Positions 35,307 through 43,927 of a stretch of DNA of 64,000 bases are shown in pieces. Numbering within the stretch: the first letter of the stretch is position 1; each line of letters begins with the position of its first letter. A program made the position numbers and the translations under genes. Under the pieces are notes generated by a model that ran no database searches, was not told the DNA's origin, and saw nothing but the letters and a program-made list of their open reading frames with translations. The stretch spans positions 9,405 through 73,404 of the forward strand of contig JBPBQO010000128.1 in the NCBI GenBank assembly GCA_050954785.1. Reading direction: 5' to 3'. The DNA is from Lichenicola sp050954785. GTDB taxonomy: Bacteria; Pseudomonadota; Alphaproteobacteria; Acetobacterales; Acetobacteraceae.

Positions 35307-35914
35307 AGCTGTTCCTGACCGGGCTGCACCATGCCCTGCAGCCGTAGGTGCTGCAGCATCAGGATGGTTTTCGCGTCGATGATCCGCCCGTTTTCGACCA
35401 TCTTCCAGGCCTCGTCGAACGGCATTTCCAGCACGCGGATCTGCTCACCTTCTTCCGGCAGACCGCCACCCGATCCGATATGGTCCTCTGGACGATAATC
35501 GGCGATGAAGAGGTGCAGCTTCTCCGCCGATGCGCCGGGACTCATATAGAGCTCGAACACCTTGCGTATGCCATGCAGCCGGTAGCCCAGTTCCTGTTCG
35601 GCCTCCTTGGCAATGGTCTCGGCGGGCGCATCCCCATCGTCGATCATGCCGGCGCAGATCTCGACCAGATACGGGACATCGCCATTCAGTTTTGCCGCGA
35701 TACGCAACTGGCGCACCAGCAGCACGACCCGGCGTTCGCGATCGACCGGCAGCACCCCAGCGCCAGGACCATTATGGTAGATTTCCCGGTCGAGAGTTTC
35801 CTCGCCGCCATCCCGCCCGGGCTGCCGGAAAGACACTTTCTCCAGCTTGTAGAAGTTGTCCGAAAGCGTTACTCGCGTGCCGATCCGGATATCGTCGTCG
35901 TTTTGCTGGACCAT
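35303..35914 (-). CDS. Nudix hydrolase (NudK/ADP-ribose pyrophosphatase-like)
   Basis: 203 residues. After an N-terminal beta domain (TLDREIYHNGPGAGVLPVDR, then VVLLVRQLR) comes a Nudix box AGMIDDGDAPAETIAKEAEQE-LGY, where REUxEE is varied to KEAEQE but the metal-binding glutamates are kept. ELYMSPGASAEKLHLFIADY is typical of NudK/ADPRase enzymes, which cleave GDP-mannose or ADP-ribose. With manC in the window a GDP-mannose role is attractive but unproved. ATG 35914; convergent overlap of three to four bases with the GH1-like gene. Two tiny membrane-protein genes lie just upstream on the same strand. Confidence 0.86.
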   Translation of the reverse strand: MVQQNDDDIRIGTRVTLSDNFYKLEKVSFRQPGRDGGEETLDREIYHNGPGAGVLPVDRERRVVLLVRQLRIAAKLNGDVPYLVEICAGMIDDGDAPAETIAKEAEQELGYRLHGIRKVFELYMSPGASAEKLHLFIADYRPEDHIGSGGGLPEEGEQIRVLEMPFDEAWKMVENGRIIDAKTILMLQHLRLQGMVQPGQEQL

Positions 35915-35948
35915 ATGTGCCTCGATTAGACGGCGGGGCGCCTGGCAG

Positions 35949-36086
35949 CTAGCCGTACAGAGCGGCAATGCCAAGCCTGAAAATCGCCAGGACGATCGCA
36001 ATCAGGATGGTGGCGATGCAGATGGCGACCAGCTTGTCCTTGAGCGTCAGGTGGTCCCGTTTCGTCCGTTTGGTGTTTTCAACCAT
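35949..36086 (-). CDS. Tiny single-pass membrane protein, 45 residues
   Basis: Starts at ATG 36086: MVENTKRTKRDHLTLKDK, then a hydrophobic helix LVAICIATILIAIVLAIF and a short tail RLGIAALYG. It is therefore a basic N-terminus followed by one membrane segment. The start lies inside the last codons of the upstream tiny gene (8-base overlap in another frame), and it ends 35 bases before the Nudix start, so all three probably form one transcript. No family recognised. Confidence 0.6.
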   Translation of the reverse strand: MVENTKRTKRDHLTLKDKLVAICIATILIAIVLAIFRLGIAALYG

Positions 36087-36252
36087 GCCAATATCCCAGC
36101 AGAACCTTGCAGTTGGCCAGCGTGATCACAAGCAGGACAGCGGCGATGGTAGCCGCGACGATCCAGTCCCGGGCAGACAGCGGACGCTCCGGCTCGGTGG
36201 CATCTTTAGGTTGCCTCCAGTCAGGCTGCGTGTTGATCCCGTCGAACGGCAT
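36079..36252 (-). CDS. Tiny single-pass membrane protein, 57 residues
   Basis: Starts at ATG 36252 with AGGGGAACC just upstream, a strong ribosome-binding site. The first 28 residues are polar (MPFDGINTQPDWRQPKDATE); then a membrane helix VAATIAAVLLVITLANCKVL and GYWHG end. The stop overlaps the next gene start. The longer open frame to 36555 has no supporting signals. Function unknown; likely first gene of a three-gene unit with the second tiny membrane protein and the Nudix hydrolase. Confidence 0.6.
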   Translation of the reverse strand: MPFDGINTQPDWRQPKDATEPERPLSARDWIVAATIAAVLLVITLANCKVLLGYWHG

Positions 36253-37193
36253 GGTTCCCCTGTGACGACAAGCCTCATGCAGCCAACATGGACTACCCTG
36301 CGTCCGATCCCAAGGCCCTCTGTCCATTACGAGCCAAGTCGCACGGCGATAACAGGCCACGATCGGGATGGAAGGCCAGTCCTGGATGGTGACGTTCGAC
36401 TTCCCGGTCGACCTCGAAGACGATGAGGTTCGCATCCTCTCGTTGCCGGCAACGATATCGCGTTTGCATCGAGCAGGAACGGCAATCTCCCGCAACGGCC
36501 CCGGGTCGCAGTGAGGATCGCGCGATGCCAGCCGCATCGAGCGATCCAAGCCCAATCACCGAAAGTCGTTTTCTACATTGCGGAACCTTGATCCAGGACG
36601 AGCTTTAGCGCGGCGCGTCATCTGATCCCGCTTACTCCCAATTCCACGACAGCCTCATGACCGACAGAGGGTAAGGATGAGCATGATGCAAGATCGTTTC
36701 ACCATGGTGGTGCCACTCCGCGCCGGCACACCGAGAGGTGCGAAAATACGTAGCATCCAGCTCTATCCGTTTGATCATTCAGGCGTTCCGACAGTGTGGC
36801 AAACCTCATACCGTTCGATCGGTCCACCATGATCGGCCATGGCGAAGTTCTGAACAGTGCGGAAACCGTGACCATAGACTCAAGGCAATCGTTCGAAGAG
36901 ATGCATGTCGGCACTTCGGTAAAACGCCGGAAAGCGGTGTGCAGTGCCCTCATCGTGCAACTGGATCAACCAGCCGTCTCCGGCGACGCCCGGACGGCTT
37001 TGGCTGCGGGCCTGCAACCACCCGGGCCACATCACCCTGGCCAGCGCATCGGCTGGCGGGGCGTGATCTGTTTGCGTAAGCGGCGATCTTGTTCCTACTT
37101 CCGCCCCCTCGCCGGTGCCTCGGACATTATCTCGATCGAAACCTGGTTTACCTTTCGCCGTCGGGAGATTGAAATGGCGCAAGCCGGCTCGAC
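36253..37193. other. Region without a confident gene; possible decayed ORFs
   Basis: About 940 bp. A 51-codon frame (36677-36832, +) with AAGG upstream and an overlapping frame from GTG 36796 to 37206 (+) are the only candidates. The latter contains GHGEVLNSAETVTIDSRQSF and VGTSVKRRK, faintly like a PilZ-type strand pattern, but lacks the RxxxR and DxSxxG motifs. The two frames could be pieces of one broken gene upstream of opgH. Nothing else recognisable. Confidence 0.25.
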
Positions 37194-39029
37194 ATGGCAT
37201 TCATGATGCCATTGCCGTTTACTCCCGCCCGGTCCAGCGACATTGCAGCAGCACCGGTGCAACCCGGTGGGTCGCGTCTTCTTGTGCTGGTGGTGCCAAC
37301 CGTGCTGTTGTCGATCGTCGGCATCTGCAGCGCCTTCCTGGCATCCAGCATTGCCTCGTCCTGGTTGGCACCGCTGTACTTCGTGCTGCTTCTGGTTTCC
37401 TACGGTCGCCTGGCATTGACCACGGTCAGTTCGTTGCTGGGGTTATATCCCCGATTCGCATCGCGATCCGTGGCGCCGGTTGAACAGAAACCGACGTTGC
37501 ATTCCGGCTCCATCCGCACCGCGATCCTGCTACCCGTGTTCAACGAACCGCCGGAACCGATTGCGGCGGCACTTCGCGTCATGGCCGAATCGCTCGACCC
37601 GGCCGACAACGTCGCTTTCTTCGTTCTCAGCGACACGCAGGATACGACGCGTGCGCTGCACGAGGCCCGGTTCTTCGTGCCCTCGACGACATCGTCATCC
37701 GGCATCGCGATCACGTATCGCCGCCGCACCTCGAACACCGGGCGCAAGGCCGGCAATATCGCCGAGTTCTGCCGGGAGCACGGGTCCGATTATGATTTCG
37801 CCGTCGTGCTGGATGCCGACAGCCTGATGACCGCCGAGGCGATCCGCGGCCTGATCGACGCATTGCGACACGATCCGGATGCGGCATTGATCCAGTCCGT
37901 CTCCTACCCGATCGGTGGCACCACCTTGTTCGCCCGGCTGCAGCAGTTCGGCGCCCGCCTGAACACACCGCTGTCGGTCGCCGGCCAGAACCTCTGGCAG
38001 CATCGGCGCGGCACCTACTGGGGTCACAACGCAATCCTACGGCTCCAGCCCTTCATCGAGCATGCGACTTTGCCGATACTGCCGGGCCAACCGCCGCTGG
38101 GCGGCGAGATCCTGTGCCACGACACGATCGAGGCGGCGCTGCTGCTGCGGGCCGGATGGGACGTCCGCCTGGCGCCGGACATCACCGGCTCGTTCGAAAC
38201 CACGCCCAGCAACCTGGTCGACCATCTCGCCCGTGAACGCCGCTGGTGCCAGGGCAACCTCCAGCACTTGCGGCTCATGCTCGCATCCGGGTACCGGCCT
38301 GCTTCCCGCATGCATATCGGCATGGGCATCCTGTATTACCTGGCGCCTCCGATCGGATTGCTGACGACCGTGCTGCTTCTGCTCGGCGCCGTGCTGGCAG
38401 AGGGCACCAACACGTCCGTCCCGTCGCGCCTCGCGGTCGATTCATGCTTGTGGCTGACACTATTCATGCTGTTCGCACCACGTCTGGCCAGCGTGCTCCG
38501 CGCCTTGCTGCTGCCCGGCCTGGCCCGCCATGGCTTCGGCGGACGGACGCGGCTGATCCTCGGCGTGCTGGTCGACCAGATCGCCGGCATGCTGCTCGCA
38601 CCGATCATCGCCATGTCCGTTACCGGTTTCGTCATCGACACGTTTCGCGGCAAGGTCGTCACCTGGAACACCGCGGCACGCGGCGACCGTCAGGTCGGCT
38701 GGGCCGAGGCCTGGGAACGGTTCAGCGTTCACACCCTCGTCGGCTTGGTGGTGATGGCCGCTCTCTGGGCGATCCGTCCGTCGCTGCTGCCGTGGTCGAT
38801 GCCGTTCCTGTCCGGGCTGATCCTGTCGGTCCCGCTTGCCTGCTGGTCCGGCAGCGTTCGGCTCGGCACGCTGGCGCGACGGTTCGGCCTGTTCCTGACA
38901 TGCGACGAGCTGGCGCCGGTCCCCGAACACCTCGCTCTTGCGTCATCCCTGCCGGCAGCCGCGGACGCTGTCGCATATTGGCAGCCGCCTGCGCGCCAGG
39001 ACGACATGAGTGTCGCGAACGGCGACTGA
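37194..39029 (+). CDS. opgH: Glucans biosynthesis glucosyltransferase (OpgH/MdoH type)
   Basis: 611 residues. Inner-membrane GT2 enzyme that polymerises glucose from UDP-glucose into the osmoregulated periplasmic glucan backbone and moves it across the membrane. Two N-terminal membrane helices; a cytoplasmic GT2 domain with ILLPVFNEPPEPI, VLDADSLMT (DxD), and the polymerase motif RERRWCQGN (Q/RxxRW type); then four or more C-terminal helices. It is clearly shorter than the 847-residue E. coli OpgH, mainly for lack of the long N-terminal cytoplasmic extension. No opgG/opgD partner is nearby. Start ATG 37194 or 37203. Confidence 0.92.
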   Translation: MAFMMPLPFTPARSSDIAAAPVQPGGSRLLVLVVPTVLLSIVGICSAFLASSIASSWLAPLYFVLLLVSYGRLALTTVSSLLGLYPRFASRSVAPVEQKPTLHSGSIRTAILLPVFNEPPEPIAAALRVMAESLDPADNVAFFVLSDTQDTTRALHEARFFVPSTTSSSGIAITYRRRTSNTGRKAGNIAEFCREHGSDYDFAVVLDADSLMTAEAIRGLIDALRHDPDAALIQSVSYPIGGTTLFARLQQFGARLNTPLSVAGQNLWQHRRGTYWGHNAILRLQPFIEHATLPILPGQPPLGGEILCHDTIEAALLLRAGWDVRLAPDITGSFETTPSNLVDHLARERRWCQGNLQHLRLMLASGYRPASRMHIGMGILYYLAPPIGLLTTVLLLLGAVLAEGTNTSVPSRLAVDSCLWLTLFMLFAPRLASVLRALLLPGLARHGFGGRTRLILGVLVDQIAGMLLAPIIAMSVTGFVIDTFRGKVVTWNTAARGDRQVGWAEAWERFSVHTLVGLVVMAALWAIRPSLLPWSMPFLSGLILSVPLACWSGSVRLGTLARRFGLFLTCDELAPVPEHLALASSLPAAADAVAYWQPPARQDDMSVANGD

Positions 39030-39032
39030 TCG

Positions 39033-40874
39033 TCAGATACGCAAGTCCATCGGCGCCGCCGCCGGTTCCTGCGCATCCACCAGCGCGTCGATCACCACCG
39101 GCCCGGGCGTCGCCAGCGCCTGCCGGATTGCCGGCCGAATCTCCGACACGGTTGCGCAACGCACGCCGATGGCGCCGACCGCCCCTGCATAGGCGGCAAA
39201 ATCGATATGCCCCAGTTCGCAGCCATATGCGGGATTGCCCATGTCGCCCTGCTCGAACATCACCTCGGCCAGCGCATCGTTGTTGAGCACCAGGACTTTG
39301 ACATTCAGCCGGTGCAGCACTGCCGTCGACAGCTCCGCCATCAGCATGGCCAGGCCGCCATCGCCGACCACGGCGATCGACATCCGGTCCGGATGCGCAA
39401 AGGCGCCGGCGATCGCGAGCGGCAGGCCGGACGCCATCGACACCAGCGTACCGGACCCGGCCCATCCCTGCTCGCCGCGGATGGTGATGTGCCGCGCCGC
39501 GAACTGCGTGTTGCAGCCGCAATCCAGGCTGAACAGCGCGCGGTCCGGCGCCAGGTCGCTCAGCGCGCGCACGACCGTTTGCGGCCGCAGGCGGGATCGC
39601 TTCTGGGTGCCCTCGACCTTCCTGAGCAGAGCGTTCCAATCCCGCATTTGCGCCTGCGCGCCGGCGAGGAAGCGCCGGTCCGGCTGACGCCTGAGCAGCG
39701 GCTGCAGTTGCACGAGCGTCGCCCGCATGTCGCCGACGAGCCCGATCTCGACGGGATGCCGCAACCCGATACGATCGTTCAGCCGGTCGACCTGCACAGC
39801 GCGCGCCTGGCCGGGCTTGGGATAATAATCCGTCCACGGCATGGTCGAGCCAAGGATCAGCACCGTGTCGCACGCCTGCATCGCCTCGAACGAGGGACGC
39901 GTGCCGAGATGGCCGATGCCGCCTGTGGTCAATGGATGCTCATCCGGCAGCAGCGCCTTGGCCAGATACGCCTTGGCGACCGGGGCACCCAGCGTATCCG
40001 CCAGGAGTTCCACCTCCGGCCGTGCCGACAGGCAGCCCTGGCCGGCCAGGATCGCGACGCGGCGGCCTGCATTCAGGATGTCCGCCGCAGCCTGCAACTG
40101 GTCCGGCGAGGGAGCGCTGTCCGGGCGCACCCAGCGCGACGCCAGCGGGCTCCGCGCCGGGTCGACCGACGGCCTGTCCGCGCCGAGCCGTAAGGTCTGC
40201 ACGTCCTTGGCGATCGTCAGGTGGGCGACGCCACGGTCGCCCAGGGCGGCACGGCAGGCACGATCGACCACGTGCAGCGCATGAGCCGGCCCGCTGATCC
40301 GTTCGTTGAACAGCGCCGCACCGGCCATAAGCCGCACGGTGTCAACGCTCTGGGGATAACGCATCCCCTCCATATCGTGGAACGTCGAGCCGGTGAGTGC
40401 CACCACCGGCGCTCCATCCAGCTTGGCGTCGAACAGCCCGTTCAGCAGGTGGATGGCACCGGGTCCGGTCGTGGCACAGCACACGCCGAGCCGGCCGCCA
40501 TGCTTGGTGAAGCCGGACGCCATGAAGGCCGCCGCTTCCTCGTGACGCACGCCGATAAAGGCGATCTCGTTGCGCCGGCGGCGCAGTGCCTCGATTAGTG
40601 GGTTAATGCCGTCCCCAACAATGCCGAATGCATGGGTCGCACCCCATGAGATGAGGATGTCGACGACGATTTCCACAGTGCTTGGGTCGGGCGCCGTTCG
40701 CTTCGGTGCCTGCTGGACATCATCGGATGCCACAGCCAGCGACGGCGCCGAAGCTGCCGCCGCTGCAACACCGGTCAGCGCAGCCAACCGGAACAATTTT
40801 CGGCGATCCAGCTCGGGAAGACGCGGATGATCGGTCATAAGGGGAGAAAATGGGCCATCATTTGGCTTAGGCAT
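39033..40874 (-). CDS. Thiamine-pyrophosphate enzyme, pyruvate oxidase/acetolactate-synthase-like, with a Tat-like signal
   Basis: Up to 613 residues with all three TPP-enzyme domains. The N-terminal pyrimidine-binding domain has the catalytic Glu in VRHEEAAAFMASG. The central domain carries AAADILNAGRRVAILAGQG. The C-terminal PP domain has the metal/TPP motif GDGGLAML ending in LVLNND. Relatives are annotated as pyruvate oxidases/dehydrogenases (quinone). Unusually, the N-terminus reads LDRRKLFRLAALTGVAAAAA then SAPSLAVA, i.e. a twin-arginine leader with hydrophobic core and cleavage site. Starts at 40874 or 40838. Convergent with opgH, gap 3 bp. Confidence 0.86.
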   Translation of the reverse strand: MPKPNDGPFSPLMTDHPRLPELDRRKLFRLAALTGVAAAAASAPSLAVASDDVQQAPKRTAPDPSTVEIVVDILISWGATHAFGIVGDGINPLIEALRRRRNEIAFIGVRHEEAAAFMASGFTKHGGRLGVCCATTGPGAIHLLNGLFDAKLDGAPVVALTGSTFHDMEGMRYPQSVDTVRLMAGAALFNERISGPAHALHVVDRACRAALGDRGVAHLTIAKDVQTLRLGADRPSVDPARSPLASRWVRPDSAPSPDQLQAAADILNAGRRVAILAGQGCLSARPEVELLADTLGAPVAKAYLAKALLPDEHPLTTGGIGHLGTRPSFEAMQACDTVLILGSTMPWTDYYPKPGQARAVQVDRLNDRIGLRHPVEIGLVGDMRATLVQLQPLLRRQPDRRFLAGAQAQMRDWNALLRKVEGTQKRSRLRPQTVVRALSDLAPDRALFSLDCGCNTQFAARHITIRGEQGWAGSGTLVSMASGLPLAIAGAFAHPDRMSIAVVGDGGLAMLMAELSTAVLHRLNVKVLVLNNDALAEVMFEQGDMGNPAYGCELGHIDFAAYAGAVGAIGVRCATVSEIRPAIRQALATPGPVVIDALVDAQEPAAAPMDLRI

Positions 40875-41001
40875 TCAACTCATGAGAAGCGGAGCAACAT
40901 CGACCGAATAAAAATTCGGGATTACTGCAAGTGATTTGATACGACGGTTCGACTGATAATGTCCCGGATCGAAAGATTGTTCGAGCTCGATTACTGGAAA
41001 G

Positions 41002-41039
41002 GCCACAAGCCGTATGCTTTGTGACGTACGGCTTGTGGC
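41002..41039 (-). terminator. Strong hairpin terminating the small lipoprotein transcript
   Basis: Perfect 13-bp stem GCCACAAGCCGTA (41002-41014) / TACGGCTTGTGGC (41027-41039) with a 12-base loop, six bases past the lipoprotein stop. The following reverse-strand bases CTTTCC are only weakly T-rich. Confidence 0.72.
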
Positions 41040-41045
41040 TGAAAG

Positions 41046-41210
41046 TCAGTTTCCGGCCGGTTTGCTATAGCCTGGAGCACCAGTGTTGCTACCACCGGCT
41101 TTGTCATTAGCGTAACTTGCTTGGCCTTGTTGAGCCGTCTGCTGATCCGAGCACGCAACCGTAGTCAATGCGCAGGCAAACGCGACAGCCATGGTGATCT
41201 TTTTGGTCAT
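41046..41210 (-). CDS. Small lipoprotein, 54 residues
   Basis: MTKKITMAVAFACALTTVAC forms a complete short lipoprotein signal with lipobox TVAC, followed by a polar Gln/Gly/Ser/Asn-rich tail (SDQQTAQQGQ, SNTGAPGYSKPAGN). ATG 41210 has an excellent AGGAGAAAA ribosome-binding site; the longer frame (41234) starts upstream of it. A strong hairpin follows the stop, so this is a compact single-gene unit. Function unknown; such entericidin-like small lipoproteins are common in the envelope. Confidence 0.75.
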   Translation of the reverse strand: MTKKITMAVAFACALTTVACSDQQTAQQGQASYANDKAGGSNTGAPGYSKPAGN

Positions 41211-41565
41211 CGTTTTCTCCTCTTTCCAGATCACTAACGCAGAATCGGAAGGTCGTTCCTTGCAGAGTTTCGCATACCGATTTCTTTATGCACCGGCTGC
41301 TAGGGGTTCACCGCGACCGTCCGGATGCCTCGACCATATTGGAGGACGGACTGAAGCAGTTCTTCAGTCGGCGGTGCCCCCGCGGAAGGTGGGATAACAC
41401 CTTACTTTGATCCGCCGGCGAACGACTTTGGTATCGTCGGCCAGCCGATCATTATGCAACCGCTCCACACTGTAAACAGGTCCTGGTCCGGAGTGCGCCG
41501 CCGCAGGCGGACAGGATGACGCGATTTGATTACCCCCTGCCGGAGGGCCTTACGGGAGTAAGGTC
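41211..41565. other. Intergenic region between lipoprotein promoter and IS remnant
   Basis: 355 bp with no gene. Contains a perfect 8-bp inverted repeat GACTGAAG/CTTCAGTC (41349-41369, 5-base loop) of unknown role. The right part probably includes the left end of the IS3-type remnant, but I could not define its terminal inverted repeat or a target duplication. Confidence 0.45.
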
Positions 41566-42150
41566 ATGATCAGGCACCGCGTCCACAGCATCGAGTTCAA
41601 GCGTCAACTTGTCGCGGAACACCTTGCGAAAGAGACGCTGCAAGCGTTCGTCAGGCGGCACAACATCAGCCGGAACCCGATCCGCATCTGGATCGCCAAG
41701 GCAAAGGCCAGCGCCTTCGACAATGAAACCGAGGCCGCGGATCTGCTGTCCGGATTCGAGGCGAAGATCGTAGCACTTGAGCGGCTGGTCGGGCAGAAAC
41801 ACGTCTACGTCCGTCATCACCAGACCGCAGCCCAGAGGCGTCGGCTGATGGGGCTGGCTCGTTCGACTTACCAGGACGGGCCCGTTGCTCCTCGGCAGGA
41901 TAATGGCATTTCAGCCGGATCAGGGCGATCGGTGAGGAACCATGACGTGCAGCCCAGACGCCTCCGAGGATATGTCGCCATGACCGACAGCGACGACGAA
42001 CAGCCGGTCCACCCGAACCCGGCGCCGGACGCGGCCGTGTCCTGGCATGAACCACGGCAAGACAGGCGACGGGCGAATGCCTGGAGTCGCGGCGGATCTT
42101 GCGTCATGATCGGCTTGTGGCACCATGGGTGTTCGACAAGCCAATCTACG
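41566..42150 (+). mobile_element. IS3-family insertion sequence remnant (orfA plus deleted orfB)
   Basis: The first 80 residues (HSIEFKRQLVAEHLAKETLQ, RRHNISRNPIRIWIAKAK, then EAKIVALERLVGQ) are an IS3-type OrfA helix-turn-helix with leucine-zipper-like end. The same frame then runs into OrfB fragments: RRLMGLARSTYQD, the start of the catalytic protein, and RGYVAMTDSDDEQPVHPNP, which in intact IS3 OrfB comes about 100 residues later. The DDE catalytic core is absent or scrambled. Hence an internally deleted, non-functional copy, lying directly beside the tadG end of the pilus locus. Confidence 0.8.
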
Positions 42151-42260
42151 GCAAAAACTTTAAGGTCAATATCAGGGCACCAACACCTTGCTAACTCAGG
42201 ATGCGCTGCAGTGTCGAGCCAACCCGCGCTAGTACCCCCTTCAACAGTAAGACGTCTAAA

Positions 42261-43400
42261 CTATTGAACCAAAACTACTACCGCAGATTGATTTTCGGTA
42301 CTTGCCGTTGGCTTGCAACTAACAGTGTAAGTTGCATCGTCATAATCAAAATCGTCGCTACCACCACCCATGTCGCCCCATGCAAATGCTAAAGCTGTTT
42401 TGTTAAGCGACAAGCAAGTCTGTGTGGCTGTTGCTTGCGTTGAGCAGGACCCAGCAATAAGTAAGTTGTTTTCTAAAACTGCACCGTTATTGTCAAGTGT
42501 AGTACAGGGGTGAGCGTTGCATGAGTTACTGGCCACCGTCACGGGACTGTTGTTAGTGCCAGTAATTGCAGTCTTTGTACATGTTGATGTATGATTACTG
42601 TATGAGCTCCTGCCTGTATAGAACTTTCCTTGTTGATCTGCACTGTAAGCAGAGGAACTAGGAGTTGTTAAACTTGAGTAGAATTTATGGGTCTTTCCGC
42701 TAGCTGATCCGTATCCATTCGTTCCATAATCCGTAAGTCCGCCGGTTTTGTTGACCAGGGCAAAACCGACGTTATCGTTTGCACTAATTCCAATTGTTTG
42801 CGTACTTGTCGATGTCGAGCCAACTGAAGAATCATTGGTAAACAATAAGGTCATGGCCGACACTCTGGGCGTGGCGCTAGTGCTTGTAGTGGCATCAAAA
42901 AAGTATATGCTGTTGCTATCATAAGCATTAGTTTTAAAGCCCCCAGTTTTAGTAACTGATAACTGGTAGGATGGGCCTTCGGCCGATGCGGTAACCGTAA
43001 TTTTTGTTGCCTTGGCAACAAGGCTCATCAACGTGTTGTTCAAGGTAGCGGTTGCGACAACCGTGACCTTGATATCGCTTGGCTCACTGACTTTAGGAGA
43101 ACTGATCACAGCGTCGCTTGCAATCAATGCTGCTCCTTTGGTAAAATAGTCAGTCGCGATCGTTATGGCATCGCTTGACGCGCTGGACCGGTTGAGCGCG
43201 CTTGCGCCAGCCAGGGCGGCCCCGTCAACGACGGACTGGAGCGAACTTCTGAGAACTTCTAGCCGGCCAAAATCGACCGCTGCGCCGGCCGCCAATATCA
43301 TCGGAACTATGAGCACCGCAAACAAAGTTGCAACCGCACCACGACGTGCAGCCCTGAAAGAACCGACAAACTTTAGGAAAATATCCAGAAATCGCATCAT
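42261..43400 (-). CDS. tadG: TadG-like pilus assembly protein
   Basis: 379 residues. The N-terminal Tad domain, with one membrane helix in RRGAVATLFAVLIVPMILAAGAAVDFGRLEVLRSSLQSVVDGAALAG (shown in parts: LFAVLIVPMILAAGAAVDF and VVDGAALAGASAL), is typical of TadG/TadE-like pseudopilin-related proteins. The rest is Ser/Thr/Asn-rich with several Cys and is predicted beta-rich and periplasmic. Base composition is noticeably more A/T-rich than the rest of the tad locus. Last gene of the locus; follows a decayed copy. TadG is thought to anchor or modulate the pilus machine in the envelope. Confidence 0.85.
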   Translation of the reverse strand: MMRFLDIFLKFVGSFRAARRGAVATLFAVLIVPMILAAGAAVDFGRLEVLRSSLQSVVDGAALAGASALNRSSASSDAITIATDYFTKGAALIASDAVISSPKVSEPSDIKVTVVATATLNNTLMSLVAKATKITVTASAEGPSYQLSVTKTGGFKTNAYDSNSIYFFDATTSTSATPRVSAMTLLFTNDSSVGSTSTSTQTIGISANDNVGFALVNKTGGLTDYGTNGYGSASGKTHKFYSSLTTPSSSAYSADQQGKFYTGRSSYSNHTSTCTKTAITGTNNSPVTVASNSCNAHPCTTLDNNGAVLENNLLIAGSCSTQATATQTCLSLNKTALAFAWGDMGGGSDDFDYDDATYTVSCKPTASTENQSAVVVLVQ

Positions 43401-43490
43401 ATTTTATACACCCGGATCATTTTCTTAACCTATCATATGCGGTATTTACATAGTTTTGCATCCTGGTCACCGAACATCGAAAGATTTCCA

Positions 43491-43920
43491 TCAACACTGA
43501 CCTGCTAATATCCCGGATCTGAAGAAGGCATCCAAATCGGCGGCGGTATGAACCAGTGGCTGCTGAGGTGGACTAGAAAGCAACCGATACAGGATCGTGC
43601 CTCGCAGGTTTGGCATAGCAACGGACTCTGGGGCAGCGACTGCGCCCAAGTCGAAGATTGTCGCTATACAACGGTTGGACCATGACTGTGTTGGTTGATT
43701 TAGGCGACAAGCTAAGACGTTTGCGTCGGTCAGGGCTGCTCCATCGACGAAAAATCGTAGCAACATTTTCAGAGTTTCCACACGAACAAAGTCGACAGTC
43801 GTTCCCGTTGCCAGGATCAGCGGGATCATCATCACCGCGAACAGCACCGCGACCGCGCCGCGCCGTTCGAAATGCCGACAACACCGAAAGCAGGAAATTC
43901 AGGATGCGCAATAGTATCAT
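43491..43920 (-). pseudogene. Decayed second tadG copy
   Basis: The first frame gives MILLRILNFLLSVLSAFRTA-RRG; a frameshift within a GC-rich run near 43850 moves the reading into the adjacent frame, which continues AVLFAVMMIPLILATGTTVD, FVRVETLKMLLRFFVDGAAL, the same helix as in the tadG at 42261-43400. It then loses similarity and stops at 43491, about 250 residues too early. Frameshift plus truncation indicate a non-functional duplicate. Confidence 0.75.
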
Positions 43921-43927
43921 CGGATAC

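Noticed and set aside
36796..37206. 136-codon frame as a PilZ protein
   Set aside because: Only a vague strand pattern; the RxxxR and DxSxxG motifs are missing, and it overlaps the opgH start.
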